A stretch of DNA of 64,000 nt from Corydoras sp. C115 (Eukaryota; Chordata; Actinopteri; Siluriformes; Callichthyidae), in NCBI GenBank assembly GCA_019802505.1, contig JAFMOC010000070.1, positions 531,001 through 595,000 of the forward strand, written 5' to 3'. Under the pieces are notes generated by a model. The model was not told where the DNA came from and did no database searches. It saw only the letters and a program-made list of their open reading frames with translations. Each line of letters opens with the position of its first letter. Position 1 is the stretch's first letter. The position numbers and the translations under genes were made by a program. This document shows positions 46,463-58,960 of the stretch, piece after piece.

Positions 46463-47370
46463 ATCTTTTTATTTAATCATCCATTCACGCATAATTATGT
46501 TCTGTATGGTTCAGATATATTTATTTCTCAGATCCTTTATTTATTATTATTATCAAAGTTGTATTTAATGCTGATGTAATTGATATAAAAATACCTGATC
46601 GATAGAAATATCTACAAGTGTTGATATTAATAGTATTACAACTCAAAATTCAAGTTAATTAATTAATATAGTTCTTTTTACAAATGTGAATGGTCTGAAA
46701 ACCACTTTACAGTGTTTGAAGTCTGATAATAAAAATAATAATAATAGTAATAATAATGTTATGTCTTTACAAAATGAACCAATGTAGAAGACTGATCTTT
46801 ATTTTTTTATTATTATTATTAGCTTATTTTGACTGTATGCTGTTCTAAGGTATTTTGTAGTTCTAATAAGGTAAAACAAGTGGGTCCAATTCCTGGCTTT
46901 GTGAGATGCCCTACATTGCCTATAAAGGCTTTTATGAGAGCTTTTTAATAGAGATCAGACTTTAAAGGCATCCTAAATCTTAAAGCCAAAGGCAACTACC
47001 TCTAGCAAATCCTTCTAGTTTCATGGCCTGCAGTTTAGTGTAGAAGTGTAGACTTTTCCTGTTTTTCTGAATTATGTCCTCAAAGACAGAAAAAATTTGA
47101 TTATTCAAAGCACGATGTAAAGTAGCAATTTAAAGCAAAACTTAATATATAGTAGAATTTAAAATCGTATGCATACAATTTCTGTAATTTTCTGTATATT
47201 GTAATGTAAACTGCAAAGCACTCGCCTTGGAGGAGCAGAGCTACAGTTGTTTATTGCTGCTTCTAATGATGCATTTCTCAGAGAGAGCTGAGAGAAAGCA
47301 GGCTCTTCTAATGAGGACTCACTCAGAGCAAGGGCCAGAGAGGGCTGACAAGGCCGGTGCAGGAACACGC

Positions 47371-50300
47371 CACTGCCGATTCAAAGCACTATAGAGGAAA
47401 GAAGCTCTCCTCCATATACCTACTCACTTATTAACTCTGATTACTGCATGCACAAATGGCAAAGGAGGAAGCTGGTCTTTCTGGCTCTAAAGTGTGATGG
47501 GTTTGACTACCAGCCCAAATGAGCTTGCATCTGATTGGACAATGTGTTAACGAGGTCTCCTACTGACAAATCAGCAGCATGTGGCTGTTCACCAATCTAT
47601 TACATCTAATGTCAGCATAATAAGGAGTATACTGAGATCGGCACTGGTTTTATAAACATGACCAGCTTTGGGCGTCAAACTGTCCAGTTTGCAATTAAAT
47701 ATGGTATTGACAGTAAGACGGTTTTATTGGCTGAGAGAAATCGCAAAAAAGGAAATATACATACGCTTTACTGTCTCATTGCGGTTTTTTTTATTTTTCA
47801 CGATGACATTATTATGCTGATGTTTTCTGTTTAGTTACAATATGTTCATATGTCTAGTATAAATTATTTTGGAACTGAAAATGGTAACAAATTTATTATA
47901 TATAAATTTAAGACAACTTACTGAAGATATGCAGACATTACTTGTATACAGTACTGACACCATTATTTTATTGTTGTTTTTAGGAAAATCTGGATATCAG
48001 TTACAAAACTGCTGTCATAACATGTCTTGTAATTTTAAAGCAAAATTAATTTTTGATATTATATAAATTTAATAGCAACTTATTTTTTGGATACTCTAAA
48101 CAGAAATAGTGAAACATTTACACATCCCATTCTAATGTAGTCCTCACTTTGCTGTCTCTAACATTCCAAAAACATCAATTAATAAATAGAAAATCTCCAT
48201 AAATATATAGCTCATAACCACTGCAGTCAGTAAATTGCTAAATAATACTATCCAGACATTAAACCCCTAAATAAATAAACTAGGAAAATGACCTTCCCCT
48301 ATCAATTTATTTGAGTCTCTTGAGAAGAACCAATATAACATATATTCTATATGTCTTAAAACAATATCCTTTTTTTTGGTAAATTCAAGTCACAGTCAAC
48401 AGTGAAAAACAGACAGAGTGTCAAGATGCAGAGGAAACACTGCCTTGAGGGCACACCACAGGAGTTAAAGCATTCTGCTCAGCCTCAGGCTGCAGCTGAA
48501 TGGAGCAAAAGGTGGACAGAGGATTTGCAAATCGCACCATAACCAGCAGTTGCCTCCGAGGGTTATGTGTGGTGCATACTGACACACAAACATGGCACAG
48601 GCAGAGACAGATGTGCATAATGGTCATGGGGTGGCTCAGAGTTGATGATAAACACATATTCTCAGACACATGACAGTTAATACAAATTTGCCAGACTATG
48701 TATATATATATATATGTACATAGTAACCTACCTAATTTTGTCAGATCATGTTCAAACCAGGGAATATTAAACCCTTAACTTAAATACAATTGCCAAGTCA
48801 GGTGAGTTCAACTATAACAATAAAAAACAATTCAAATTTAGACAGCAACTTGGTCCAAGCCCATGTTAAGTCCATGTGGTTTAATGTTTAAACAGCATCT
48901 CTGTACAGGTATCTGTAATACCATAGCTACTGTTCCCATATAAATAAATGTTACTATCAATAATGTTATTTTTATTATTAATTTATTAAAATCTTTATGA
49001 ATCCTTTAAAGGGTTCACTGGGCAAAATACAGGACCGTGTTATGTCAGACATGCACTTGTTAATATTTAGGGGCAAGTTAGACCCAAGGAGAACATGCTA
49101 ACTCCACTTAGAAAGAAGTATTGTGTTTAGATGCTTATTTGGATCTTAGTTGGATCTTAGTGATTAGACGTGTTACAATTTTTTGCACTTTATTAATGTT
49201 TGCTCAAATGACATTGTCAGATCAAATTTAGAAAAGCTGTTGCTGATTGGCATAACAAACAATAAAATGTTGTTACTTAAAGCTAAGTCTTATGCTAAGT
49301 GGTATGCTATGCTATAAAGAGAAACAAGCAACTAATATTGATATTTACAGCTGAAATGTATCTTAAATTCAGTTCATGAATGTTTGTTCATTTAAGTTGT
49401 CGATGGTAGTACGGCCACTCCGGTGCAAACAACATTTTTTGTATCACTTTATTACATAATTCAGTAGCTAGCATCCATAAAACGCTAATTAAAAATCAAA
49501 GCATATCACAGCAGTGTGAGTTCTGAAATGCTGGTATCCTCTATTTTTTTATAACCTTAATTAATTTCAAAATATAAGCCTACACTACACTTCCCCCTCA
49601 GTTCCCTCACAAATACACACAGGCGTGCACATACACGGTCAGGAACACACATGTACACATAAATACTGCGGCCCCCTGCCAGGCGCCCAAGGAGATGAAA
49701 GCCAGTGCAGCTGCACCTACCCCAGTGTGGCGCAGTGGCTCTCAGGAGGAGCTCTCAGCATGACACAAAGCACTGGCATAGTACATACACACACACACAC
49801 ATACACACACACACAAACACACCGATACATATCCAGTAAACCTGGTTATAAACAGACCTCTTAGAAGTGTGTTTATATGTCTAAAATTATAGGCAGAGCA
49901 ATATGCAGTTCAGGATGAAAATACCTTGAATACAGTTCACTATTCTGTAACATCTGAATGCAACAAAACATTTTTTTGGCCAAAATAGTCTTCAGCTGTC
50001 ACTTGATGTGATTATATACCTTGACCATATATAACACATTCAATGCATAAGAACAACTTAAAGAAGCCATACAGAAATAAAAAATATACAGTTAAAGCAG
50101 CTATAATTATATATGTCTATCAGATTTTATTGACAAAAAAGTCAAGTGTTTTTTCAAAAGGCAGAATCAAAGAACTAGAGGTAAAAAAAAAAAGGCATTT
50201 GGTGATGCATCAAAAATTCTTTACACATTTCAATGTATATTTTACAAGCTACACTTACTCAGTGGTGGTGATGGTGTATAAATGTGTGTTACACTGGTAC

Positions 50301-50530
50301 ATCATGTGTTTCACTGCTGCTTAACTCTACTGTCATCTTTTTTTTAGCAGATGGGTGATCAAGAACATAGCATGGATACTATACCCGTGTGCTATTCATT
50401 CGGTCGCATCCGACCCTTGGATTCTTTACTGTCAATGATTCTGATCCTCCAAATTTCACGGTGAATGTTTCATAAGGTAAGTCATCAAGTCTTTAACACA
50501 CAATCCAATTAGGAGGGCATGAAGTAATGT
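47371..50530. other. gene-free sequence, nothing firm
   Basis: AT-rich with moderately complex patches (about 47380-47700 and 48420-48680), a CA microsatellite at 49788-49817, and a possible SINE-relative scrap near 49075-49110. No coding exon recognised. Confidence 0.45.
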
Positions 50531-50534
50531 CAGC

Positions 50535-50690
50535 ATGTTTTAAAAATGTGTAAGGAAAATCCATGCAGGAACAGGGAGGACATGCAGACTCCACACATAA
50601 AACACCTTTGATCATCCCAACCTGAAATACAACTCAGGACCTTTTTGCTGTCAGGTGGAAGCTCTAACCGCTGTGCCACGCTGCAGCAGA
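50535..50690 (-). mobile_element. older SINE-relative fragment, head and body
   Basis: On the reverse strand it reads GCAGCGTGGCACAGCGGTTA, then an eroded B box, GTGTGGAGTCTGCATG and TTCTCCC-like sequence. It belongs to the same broad tRNA-headed repeat group as the main SINE but to an older subfamily. Confidence 0.7.
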
Positions 50691-50999
50691 TTGTAAATAA
50701 ATAAGCTTAGAATCAGTTTTATAATATTAGTTTCAGTCTGCAGATACTATATAAACATGTGAGAGGAAGTAAAAAGATACCCAAGATTGGGTTTTTCCAG
50801 CATCAAGCATAGTAGGATAATATAGTTCAGAGTATGTAACTGAGGGTCTGCAGATGACCTTCCCTGCCCTCTTCATATAGGTGAACTGTATTGTGTACCA
50901 ATGCATTAGGTGGATATCTTTGAAATAAGAGAGTCTCAATTTGCACTAATTCCAGAATTACTTCCCACTCATTCGTATTGGACCAATCTTAGCTTAGGC

Positions 51000-51330
51000 T
51001 TTGTTTGAAGAACTCCAGGATGCCCTTCAGTTCTTTGGTCCCATTCATCTCGCTAAATAATCCAGTTAAGAACTTAACCGGCGGGGCTAACGGCGCGAAC
51101 AGTGGCGGTAATTGTGCGCAGAACCTTGGCCGTCTGCATGAATATTTACTCTGTCATCAAGGCTAGAGGACACAGATAAATCTCTGCAAGGGACAAAGAA
51201 GGTGAGAGGGAGAGATGTAGAAGAATCAGCTTCTCAATGAAGACAGGATGTACGACCATCTGATCCAACATGCCATTAGGCACGTACGACTGATCAGTTA
51301 TTTAAAATGCAGGGTATATTTCAATAGCAC
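51000..51330. other. non-repetitive block, candidate conserved element
   Basis: Even composition with GGCGGGGCTAACGGCGCGAA and CTGCATGAATATTTACT. Contrasts sharply with AT-rich flanks. No gene match. Confidence 0.4.
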
Positions 51331-52074
51331 ATTATTGTCAGAAATCCACTAGCTACATAGATAATTCATCAGCATAATTATTTTCAGGTAGAGCAAATGT
51401 TTTTAGGGCGTTCCAGTATGTTCCATATTTCATACAGTCTTCTTCTATAAAAGTCAAAATTAATGTGGCTGCATAATTTCTCATGGAAACAAAAACAACC
51501 ATCACAAAATGAATTAACAACAAATGGTTTTGAGAAGCCAATATATTCAAAAGCAAAAAAATCACAAAGACTCACAAGACTTAATCATCCTGCAGCCAAT
51601 AAAAGGTAGTTATAAATTGTTTAGATAATGTACTAGAAAGAGAAACGTTCTAGTTTGGTTGTTTTAGTGCTGGATGCTTTATGGCGAAATTTAGAAAAAA
51701 CTGTCAGTCCTCAAGCTTTTCCTAAGGAACAGCAGGAAAGCATATTTGAGTCATGCAACAAATGTATTTAAGTTCTATCATTAACAGCAGCACTGACATT
51801 TACTCGGTGGTGTTGCCACTAGCATGGTCATTAGCTTCTGCTGTAACTTGTTTCCAAGCTGCATAAATGCTTGTGTAATGAGTTTATAACAAACAAAAGT
51901 GTCTAAATAGCAGTTATAGGCATTGGAAAACAGTATCAAGTTTCAATTTACAACAATTAACAGTCTCGATAAACGTAACCATGCTAATGTTTTATGCTAC
52001 GCTGTTTTTAGTTTTCATTACTTTCTTGGATTTTAGTCATAAAATAAGTCATTTGTATTTCACCTAGGTCCTTT

Positions 52075-52160
52075 TTGCTGGGAGTCTGCACATATTCCTT
52101 GTGCCTGATTGGTACTCCGGTTTCCTCCCATATTCCGAAGAAATGCTGATGGGTAAACTT
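52075..52160 (+). mobile_element. older SINE-relative body fragment
   Basis: GGAGTCTGCACATATTCC and CTCCGGTTTCCTCCCATATT match the body of the wider SINE group in forward orientation. Ends are lost. Confidence 0.65.
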
Positions 52161-52907
52161 ATGGTAATAAATTGTCCATATAAATGTTTTTTTTTTTTTT
52201 TGTAAAATAGTCAGTATTGCTACCTCAACATTACACTTTAAATGATCCCAACCAAAAAATGCTCTATTTTGAAGTAGAATGATTATACTTGGTTAACAGA
52301 CAATCTTTTAAACCGTGGTACTTTGCAAACCTTAAAGCTGATGGGCTACAACAATTAAAAAACAATTAAAACAATTAAAAAATTTATACCGTACCATTAA
52401 CAATGTTCAGCAATGCTGCTGATGATACTGTGTGGCACAGAGAATTTGTTCGTTACACATTCTGTTTACTTCTTTTAAATGCTAATGCCTGACTAAGTAT
52501 TGTTGTCAATCGTATGCATTCCACATGTTCTCATAGGGAGCTTGATTTTGTTCTTAAAGGGGCTGTTTTTCAGAACTAATTAGTTAAAGACATAATTGCT
52601 CCATGAAAAGGTTGTTGTAATTATATAATTCCTAAGGTTCTAGTGAAATTAATTGCCTAAATATCCTGCACTATTCATGTAGCATTTGATTGATGTCTAG
52701 TTGACATTGAATCTCACTAAACTCAAATTTGCACTCATTGTTATGCACTAATCCTACTGTTAATTGAACCTTAACCTCAATGTAAAGTTGTATAGTATTT
52801 ATAACATTTCACTGATAACTAGATGTTGGTCCAGAACTTGGCACAGCAGTCCAAATGGATTTTTACTGACCCCCATGAACTACATTTAAAAAATATATAT
52901 GTATAAT

Positions 52908-52910
<3 letters not shown>

Positions 52911-52998
<88 letters not shown>
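52911..52998. repeat. (AT)n microsatellite, long
   Basis: About 43 AT units, uninterrupted. Confidence 0.97.
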
Positions 52999-53002
<4 letters not shown>

Positions 53003-53068
53003 TTATGGTTGTACTATGTTATATATGCACTGAGATGTGATGGAGTACAATTCGGATTTGTGAATGCT

Positions 53069-53083
53069 ACGCCCCCTGGTGCA
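53069..53083 (-). promoter_or_regulatory. strong CTCF-like core motif
   Basis: On the reverse strand it reads TGCACCAGGGGGCGT, an almost perfect CTCF core. It lies about 70 bp from the long AT repeat. Binding is inferred from the motif only. Confidence 0.5.
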
Positions 53084-53591
53084 CGCCTTAATGTCACGTA
53101 CAAGTATGAAAAGCATCCACGTGTTGACGGAGCACTAGTTTAATTCAGCCATTCCCAAGTGCAGATCAAGTTCATCTCCACTCTGGCTGGAATTCAAATG
53201 AAGACCCCCGATTGGAACAATAGAGCAGGAACATGGGAAAGCACATCAGATGGCAGACTGTCACCAAGACGCGAGAGGCCAATGACCTTTGAAAGCTGTC
53301 CCATGTCCCATGGGACTATTCACTGTCAACAAAGGCTGGCCAAACATAAAGAGACGTTAGTTAAACACATTTATATAATTTCATGGGACAACATTGTTAG
53401 GTTTCGCATCCTGTATTTTGGCTACAAAAATCCATGTTGAATTGAACAGATAAATGTTACAAAAATTAAATCTATGCCTTTTTTAATGAAGCACATTTAA
53501 TCAGTTCCAGTATTGCAGTTTGTTATTGTTGTTGTAATTTCTGACAGTTATTGGTGTTTATAGGCCCTTTAACAATTAGTCCTTGGTCACT

Positions 53592-53604
53592 TAACCTTTG
53601 ACCT
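53592..53604 (-). promoter_or_regulatory. DR1 nuclear-receptor site
   Basis: Reverse strand AGGTCAAAGGTTA: two receptor half-sites one base apart, as bound by HNF4, COUP-TF or PPAR-RXR. More TGACC half-sites follow at 53664-53669 and 53727-53740. Confidence 0.45.
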
Positions 53605-54049
53605 TTAAGATGTCCAGCATTCACTCAGGTTTCATAGCCTCCATATGGACTGGGTTAATAAACTGACCTTTTTTTTGTCAAAGCAAATTTGACCAGTCTA
53701 TTAGTGCTTAGTTTAATGGTCACCAATGACCTGACCTTTTCTATGGTTTGAGCCATGAGAAGTACCACCATAGTCTGAATATGATGGGTTAAAATATCCC
53801 TAGAAACAAAAAGGCATATATATTTTATGGGTAACTGAATAAAAAATGTTAATGCAGCAGCCCTCTGTGATTTTTATAAGCTTTTCTTATAAGCATGCAG
53901 GTGGAAATATTGCACTTCTCATTTTCCTATAAACAAATCACAGCCTATATTCAAAAAGACAGGCTTGTTATAATATATTATACACCTCTAACTTATTATT
54001 AAGATCTATAATGTCTTAAGTAAATTCACCTTCGTCTTTGTATGAGGAT

Positions 54050-54500
54050 TTTTAAAGAATATGATTTTGCTACATTATTGCCTCGGGCTTAAAGCAAGTG
54101 CTGGGCAGTGAGCTCCCCATTCATCAAGTTCTCTGCCACTGATCTTGCTGTGATTAAGCATTACAAAGAACGAAAATCAATGATAGTTTAAACCACTTAG
54201 CAACACCCTGTCTGACCTCAAATGGACCTGAACGTGAGCGGTCATAGAGGAGAGTTTCTGACCCTTTTGACCCTAAGATTATGACCTTCTCCCAATGGAC
54301 CCAGACATTATTGGGCTCGAGGGATGGTGGGTGGTTGTCGACATAAACCCTAAGGATTTGTAAGAAATAGTTAATAAGCGGGCTATTTTTGACAACTAGT
54401 CTCTAAGCATTACCCACTTTTGAACAATTTAGGAACCCAATTAACCCTGGATTAGGCAGTTGACTAAGCATGCTGGGTTTTTCTTTTAATATGGCTTGTG
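54050..54500. other. non-repetitive block, candidate conserved element
   Basis: Even composition, repeat-free and rich in TGACC half-sites (about 54210-54290). No coding frame. Function is inference. Confidence 0.4.
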
Positions 54501-55610
54501 CTGAATTTAGGTTGAGAATGAATTAATTCACTACTCACTACACAATACCATTTTTATAGCAAATTGTGAAGGTGTATTCAAATATAATCCATTAAATGCC
54601 TTATTTATATTTACAGTACGAAACCTACCTAACCAATGAATCAATGTGTGAAATCAATGAATACTGCAGCGTTGACAAAGCTATAGGCAGCAGAACTGCA
54701 TGCAATGCTAACTGTTTTAATTTTATCTTCAAAATAACCTTCACTCAATTAAAAACAATACTCTATGTGTAGTTACTTCACACCCAACATTACTGTGCAC
54801 AAGGCTAGGATTATGCTCAAATAGAAAATGTGCAGGGAGTTATTAGAGATCCTTGTATGTTGTTGTTGAATTATATTACTATTATTTGAGTTATTGTGGA
54901 CCAGTCCAAATTCTAAACAAAATGTAATGATGTCAACATAATTGTGGCCACATAATGTAGTGAGATCAGGGTATCGCATAGCAGCAACAATTTTAGATAA
55001 CATTAAATTCTCAGTCATGCTTTCAATATACTTTAAAAAAGAACCTGCAGGCAGTTAAAATCTGAATTTAGCCACCTGGACAGAATTTGGACATGTCTGA
55101 TGTATAGCACAGATGAATCACCAGTTATCAGAAATAATTTAATTTAACAGAAATGCTTAACAGATCATTTTTTTATTAAATTGAATCAGAACTGAAATGA
55201 ATACGATTCAGAGTAGAATAAAATACCTTTTATTGCCATTATTACTTGATAAATGGTTCAAAGGGCAAGCTTATGAAACTCAGAGGTAAGGTAAGTCATG
55301 AATCTCATTAAATGTCTTATTGCATGTTATAGCTTATTGCTATTAAATGACTTCACTGTCAGAATTCATATAAAAATATACCTTAAAAATTAGGCCCACT
55401 CGAAATGTGATCAGTGATAGAAGAGACTACTAGCTCACAACAGGCAGTTAAAAAAAGATCATTTCCAAGTTCCAAGAGCTTAGGAATAAGTTTAAAAATG
55501 GAGTTCTGAAGTGACTCACAGTATGCCTGGTACCCAGTAAGATTTTTTTTAAAAAATGCTTTTAAATGAAAACCGATCACTTGAACACTACATGGCAGCC
55601 CACACAGCAA
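54501..55610. other. gene-free AT-rich sequence
   Basis: No gene or repeat recognised. Confidence 0.5.
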
Positions 55611-55614
55611 GTCA

Positions 55615-56425
55615 CATTAGTAAAAATGCCAGACTTATGGCCCAAGTATGACTTCTGGGCCTCTTCTTTGAATAGGTCAAGCTGCAGGAGAAGCCCGAAC
55701 TGGCGCCTGGGCCCCTGAGTCTCCCAACAACTTCTCTTTCACTTATTCCCCCTTTATCCCTGTTTCCCTGCTTTCCACCCTCCTCTGTTCCTCCCGACTG
55801 GCCCGAGAGTGGGCAGGTAAGAGCTGTGGCTGGCTCGCTGCTCACACTCCAGGGCAGCAGATTAGAACACATCCACCCGCCGGTCCCTTTCATCCTTGGC
55901 CAGAGTGACGACGGGAGAGAGGGATCCGTTCTTATTTTTATTTCTCTCCCCTGCCTCTTTCTGTCCTCAACATGAATGGGGGGGTGGCTTGGGTTGGGGA
56001 GATGGCAGACAATCCAAGAGGCATGAAAAGAGGAGGGAGGAGTGGGAGAAAAAAATGGTGAGGGGGGGAATGCACGTTGTCCTTTTCAAATGGATGGGAA
56101 ATGATTAGGGAGGGGGGATTTGCTTGACAATTATACGGTGCAGGCTAATCAATTCAGCCCATTCACGGCATGGAGTGGACTGATCCGTCCGAACAAAGGG
56201 TCGGTCGACGGGGGAGGTACCTGAGAAATGGGCCAGCCCGGTGTAAGTGGCATGGGGCGACACCTACCCCCCTCCGAAACAGCACGGGAGCATATGGCCC
56301 GGCTATGAACTTATTAGCCAGAGGATTAAGACGAAATCCAGGAGCCACAGGGCCACACAGGGGCCCCCTAAAGACCTGTGCACTGAGGTGCTCGTCGTCG
56401 CAACCATAATGACATGATGCTCTCA
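55615..56425. other. GC-richer island in the 3' gene desert
   Basis: Distinctly higher GC with several CpG (GGTCGGTCGACGGGGGAGG near 56200). Open frames run on both strands at 56163-56426, a sign of composition and not of coding. Could be a conserved enhancer or an orphan CpG island. Confidence 0.4.
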
Positions 56426-56773
56426 TTAAAGGAGGTTTTTAAAAAAATGGTTTTGGAGGAAATCCACTTTATTCTCTTTCGTTCTAACTATTTGCACCAA
56501 GGTAATAGTAACATTCTATGTAGTGTATTGACCTGCTTCAATCATTGTACCATATGTTACCACAAATCAACAGACTGCTATTTTGTTGCCTTGACTGTAC
56601 AGGTTGCTTGATGCTGGATTGTATGAAAGAGTCTGCTTCTCCTCATATTTTTGCATTAGCTTTCTAGGGCACTTAGCTACATCAGCCCGCTACATTGCGA
56701 CAAATGCATTTAATTAATAAAATAGTAATAGAAATTGTTCAATATTCGTTTTAAGTATTAATTGGGAAATTAG

Positions 56774-57129
56774 GGCATGGTGGTTTAGTGGTTATCACGT
56801 TCGCCTCTCAGTACTAGGGATTCCCGGTTCGAATCCCCATCTGGGTGGAGTTTCCATGTTCTCCCCTTGTCCGCTTGGATTTCCTCCGGGTTCTCCGGTT
56901 TCCTCCTACGGTCCAAAAACATGCATGAAGTCAATTTGAGTTCTCCAAATTCCCCCATATAGAGTGTGTACTGTATGTGTGCATGTCTGTGTGTGTGAGT
57001 GTGTGCCCAGCAATGGATTGGCGCCCTGTCCTGGGTGTATCTGCCCAGCGCCCGAAACGTTCTCCCCTGGATGGGCATGGGGAACCCCCCCGCAACCCTA
57101 ATATAGGATAAAGTGGAAGATAATGAATG
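56774..57129 (+). mobile_element. full-length SINE with 14-bp target-site duplication
   Basis: The best copy for showing the family's structure: A box TGGTTTAGTGG at 56781-56791, B box GGTTCGAATCC at 56826-56836, body, GT-rich centre, and the tail GATAATGAATGA. Flanks AATTGGGAAATTAG (56760-56773) and AATTGGAAAATTAG (57130-57143) differ by one base. Confidence 0.95.
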
Positions 57130-57149
57130 AATTGGAAAATTAGTTGTAG

Positions 57150-57890
57150 TTTTACATAAATTAGGCCTACCTTAACATTAGATAGTTGTACAATAATCAT
57201 GGTTACACAATGAATCCAGCATTGTCATCAAGACATTTAAAACTTCCACAGCTGTGTTTGTTCCACTGGTTTTAGTGCACCACGTCAAAACACAACACCA
57301 CCACAACATGGCAGTGGCACTAGGACGCAGGGCATGATAAATATCCTGCAAAAATGAATTATTGGAACTTGTTTGTAATTTAGTTATAAATGCCGTGTTT
57401 GAATTTCTCAGAGGACTCTATTTACAGAAGTTCCTTAAGCTTGTCATTTGGACATTTTCACATTATAGAAATGTCATCTGCACTTGCACACCATGAAATC
57501 TCTGGACAACCTCCGACTCTATTTAACTATGAGCTCAGCTGGACATTACCGCAGCCTCTGGGAGCTGGAATGCTGAAGTACGTCATTAAGTGGCATCAGA
57601 ATGACTGTGGAACATCAAAACTCTTCCATGTTCTTAATGTCAGATCCAACTGATTCTAACCTTTGTGTTCTTACTTAGAGCTTTGCAGAAAAACGTCATT
57701 AGGTTTAGAGTTAAAGTTGAATATTTTAAAGACTGACCTGATCTCCTGAATATCAAACCAGCTGGGATATAAAACAACAGATTGGTGGATGTTCTGTGAA
57801 TGTGTTGTGCCATGTGTTAGATTCTGAAATGGAAAATAAGCTTTTTGTTTGCTTTGCTTAGATAGAATTATTATCTGAGCCTTTTAAAGG
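57150..57890. other. gene-free sequence, moderately complex
   Basis: A frame of 87 codons (57390-57653) crosses a mid-GC stretch without a family match. No repeat seen. Could include a conserved element. Confidence 0.35.
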
Positions 57891-58960
57891 AGGATGCAAG
57901 AGAGGCAGTGTTGCGCAGTGGGTGTATTCATGAGCTCTTCAAGTGAGACTTCTATCCACTTTGATGTGAAGAAAAGAGTGACAGGTGAGGGTGCCGCCCT
58001 CTTTCCACTGTCAACTATGCTTTGTGACCTCTATGACCTTTTCTTATATCTATTGACAGTCAACAGGCTCTCCTGGTGTGCGGTTAGAAGCAGAGGATGT
58101 CTATTGTCGAAGCAGAGCACGCTGGCGTGGTCTCTTCTGGGTTTAAACACAAGGTCAGAAAGGTCACCCCCATAGAATGGGGGACCTGCGTTCTTTGATA
58201 ATTCCTGTCCCTTAGTTCTCTCTCGAGGACCCAATGGTAGAACCACGATTCTTTTTGGATGAGTAACACCAAATGAAAAAGCAAGCAGGTGTCTCTGCAG
58301 GATCAGACGCACAAAGACAAAGACAAGTTTGGACAGATAAGTGGTCTTTCTCATCATCAATTCTCCTCCGTCTTGTCTTCTTTGTTATCACGTTCCTCCT
58401 CCTTTGCTATCGCCAGTCTATTCTATATTTCTCTCCCCTTTGCTCATCCCCCTCCCTCTTCATGCTTCTCATTTAAACCGATATTGGTGTGTTTTACTAG
58501 CACCAAGGTTCTCGAGAGCTCCATAATAGAGGGTTGTATTTTCTCATTTACCTCTATGCCTACCCCTTCCCCCTTTTTCTTTCTTTACTCTGAAAGTCGA
58601 CCGGGTTGAGGATTCGTTAAGACAGAGCTGAGAGGTTAGTCATTAATGAGAGGGATTTCAAACAGGGCGCCATGAACGGCATGTACACTCTCTCCTGTCT
58701 GTCACATGATGGCAAGGTTGCCTACTTCTAAAGGCTCCGTCTTTGCCGACGTCTCTCAGAACTTCAAGGAGAATTCTTGAATAGATTTCAGTCGCAACGG
58801 TAAAGACAATGCAATTCCTTCTATCCACTTCCCCCTATAAAAATGCAAGACAAACTTAGACAAGTACAGGACTCCAGGTTGAGGCACAGAAGGTCAGACT
58901 TGTCCATCTTCATCGCCATTGGCTCACATGTTCTGTAAGTGGCAATATAAGTATACAAGT
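57891..58960. other. non-repetitive block, candidate conserved-element cluster
   Basis: About 1 kb of high-complexity sequence with overlapping short open frames on both strands and no family match. Includes GGTTAGTCATTAATGAG near 58635 and ATGGCAAGGTTGCC near 58710. Likely regulatory by appearance only. Confidence 0.4.

Larger units (their letters stand above)
45510..47370. other. gene-free AT-rich sequence with simple repeats
   Basis: Holds a tandem 13-mer (ATCTGCAAATATC twice, 45725-45750), (GATTA)n at 46100-46129, (TTTA)n at 46430-46459 and scattered ATA runs. No gene. Confidence 0.6.

Noticed and set aside
49668..49690. CTCF-like CCTGGCAGGGGGCCG (reverse strand)
   Set aside because: Two mismatches in the left half of the core; too weak to list without binding data.
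56774..56850. tRNA gene at the SINE heads
   Set aside because: A and B boxes are present, but the arms do not fold into a proper cloverleaf and the sequence continues into the SINE body, so these are tRNA-derived SINE heads, not tRNA genes.
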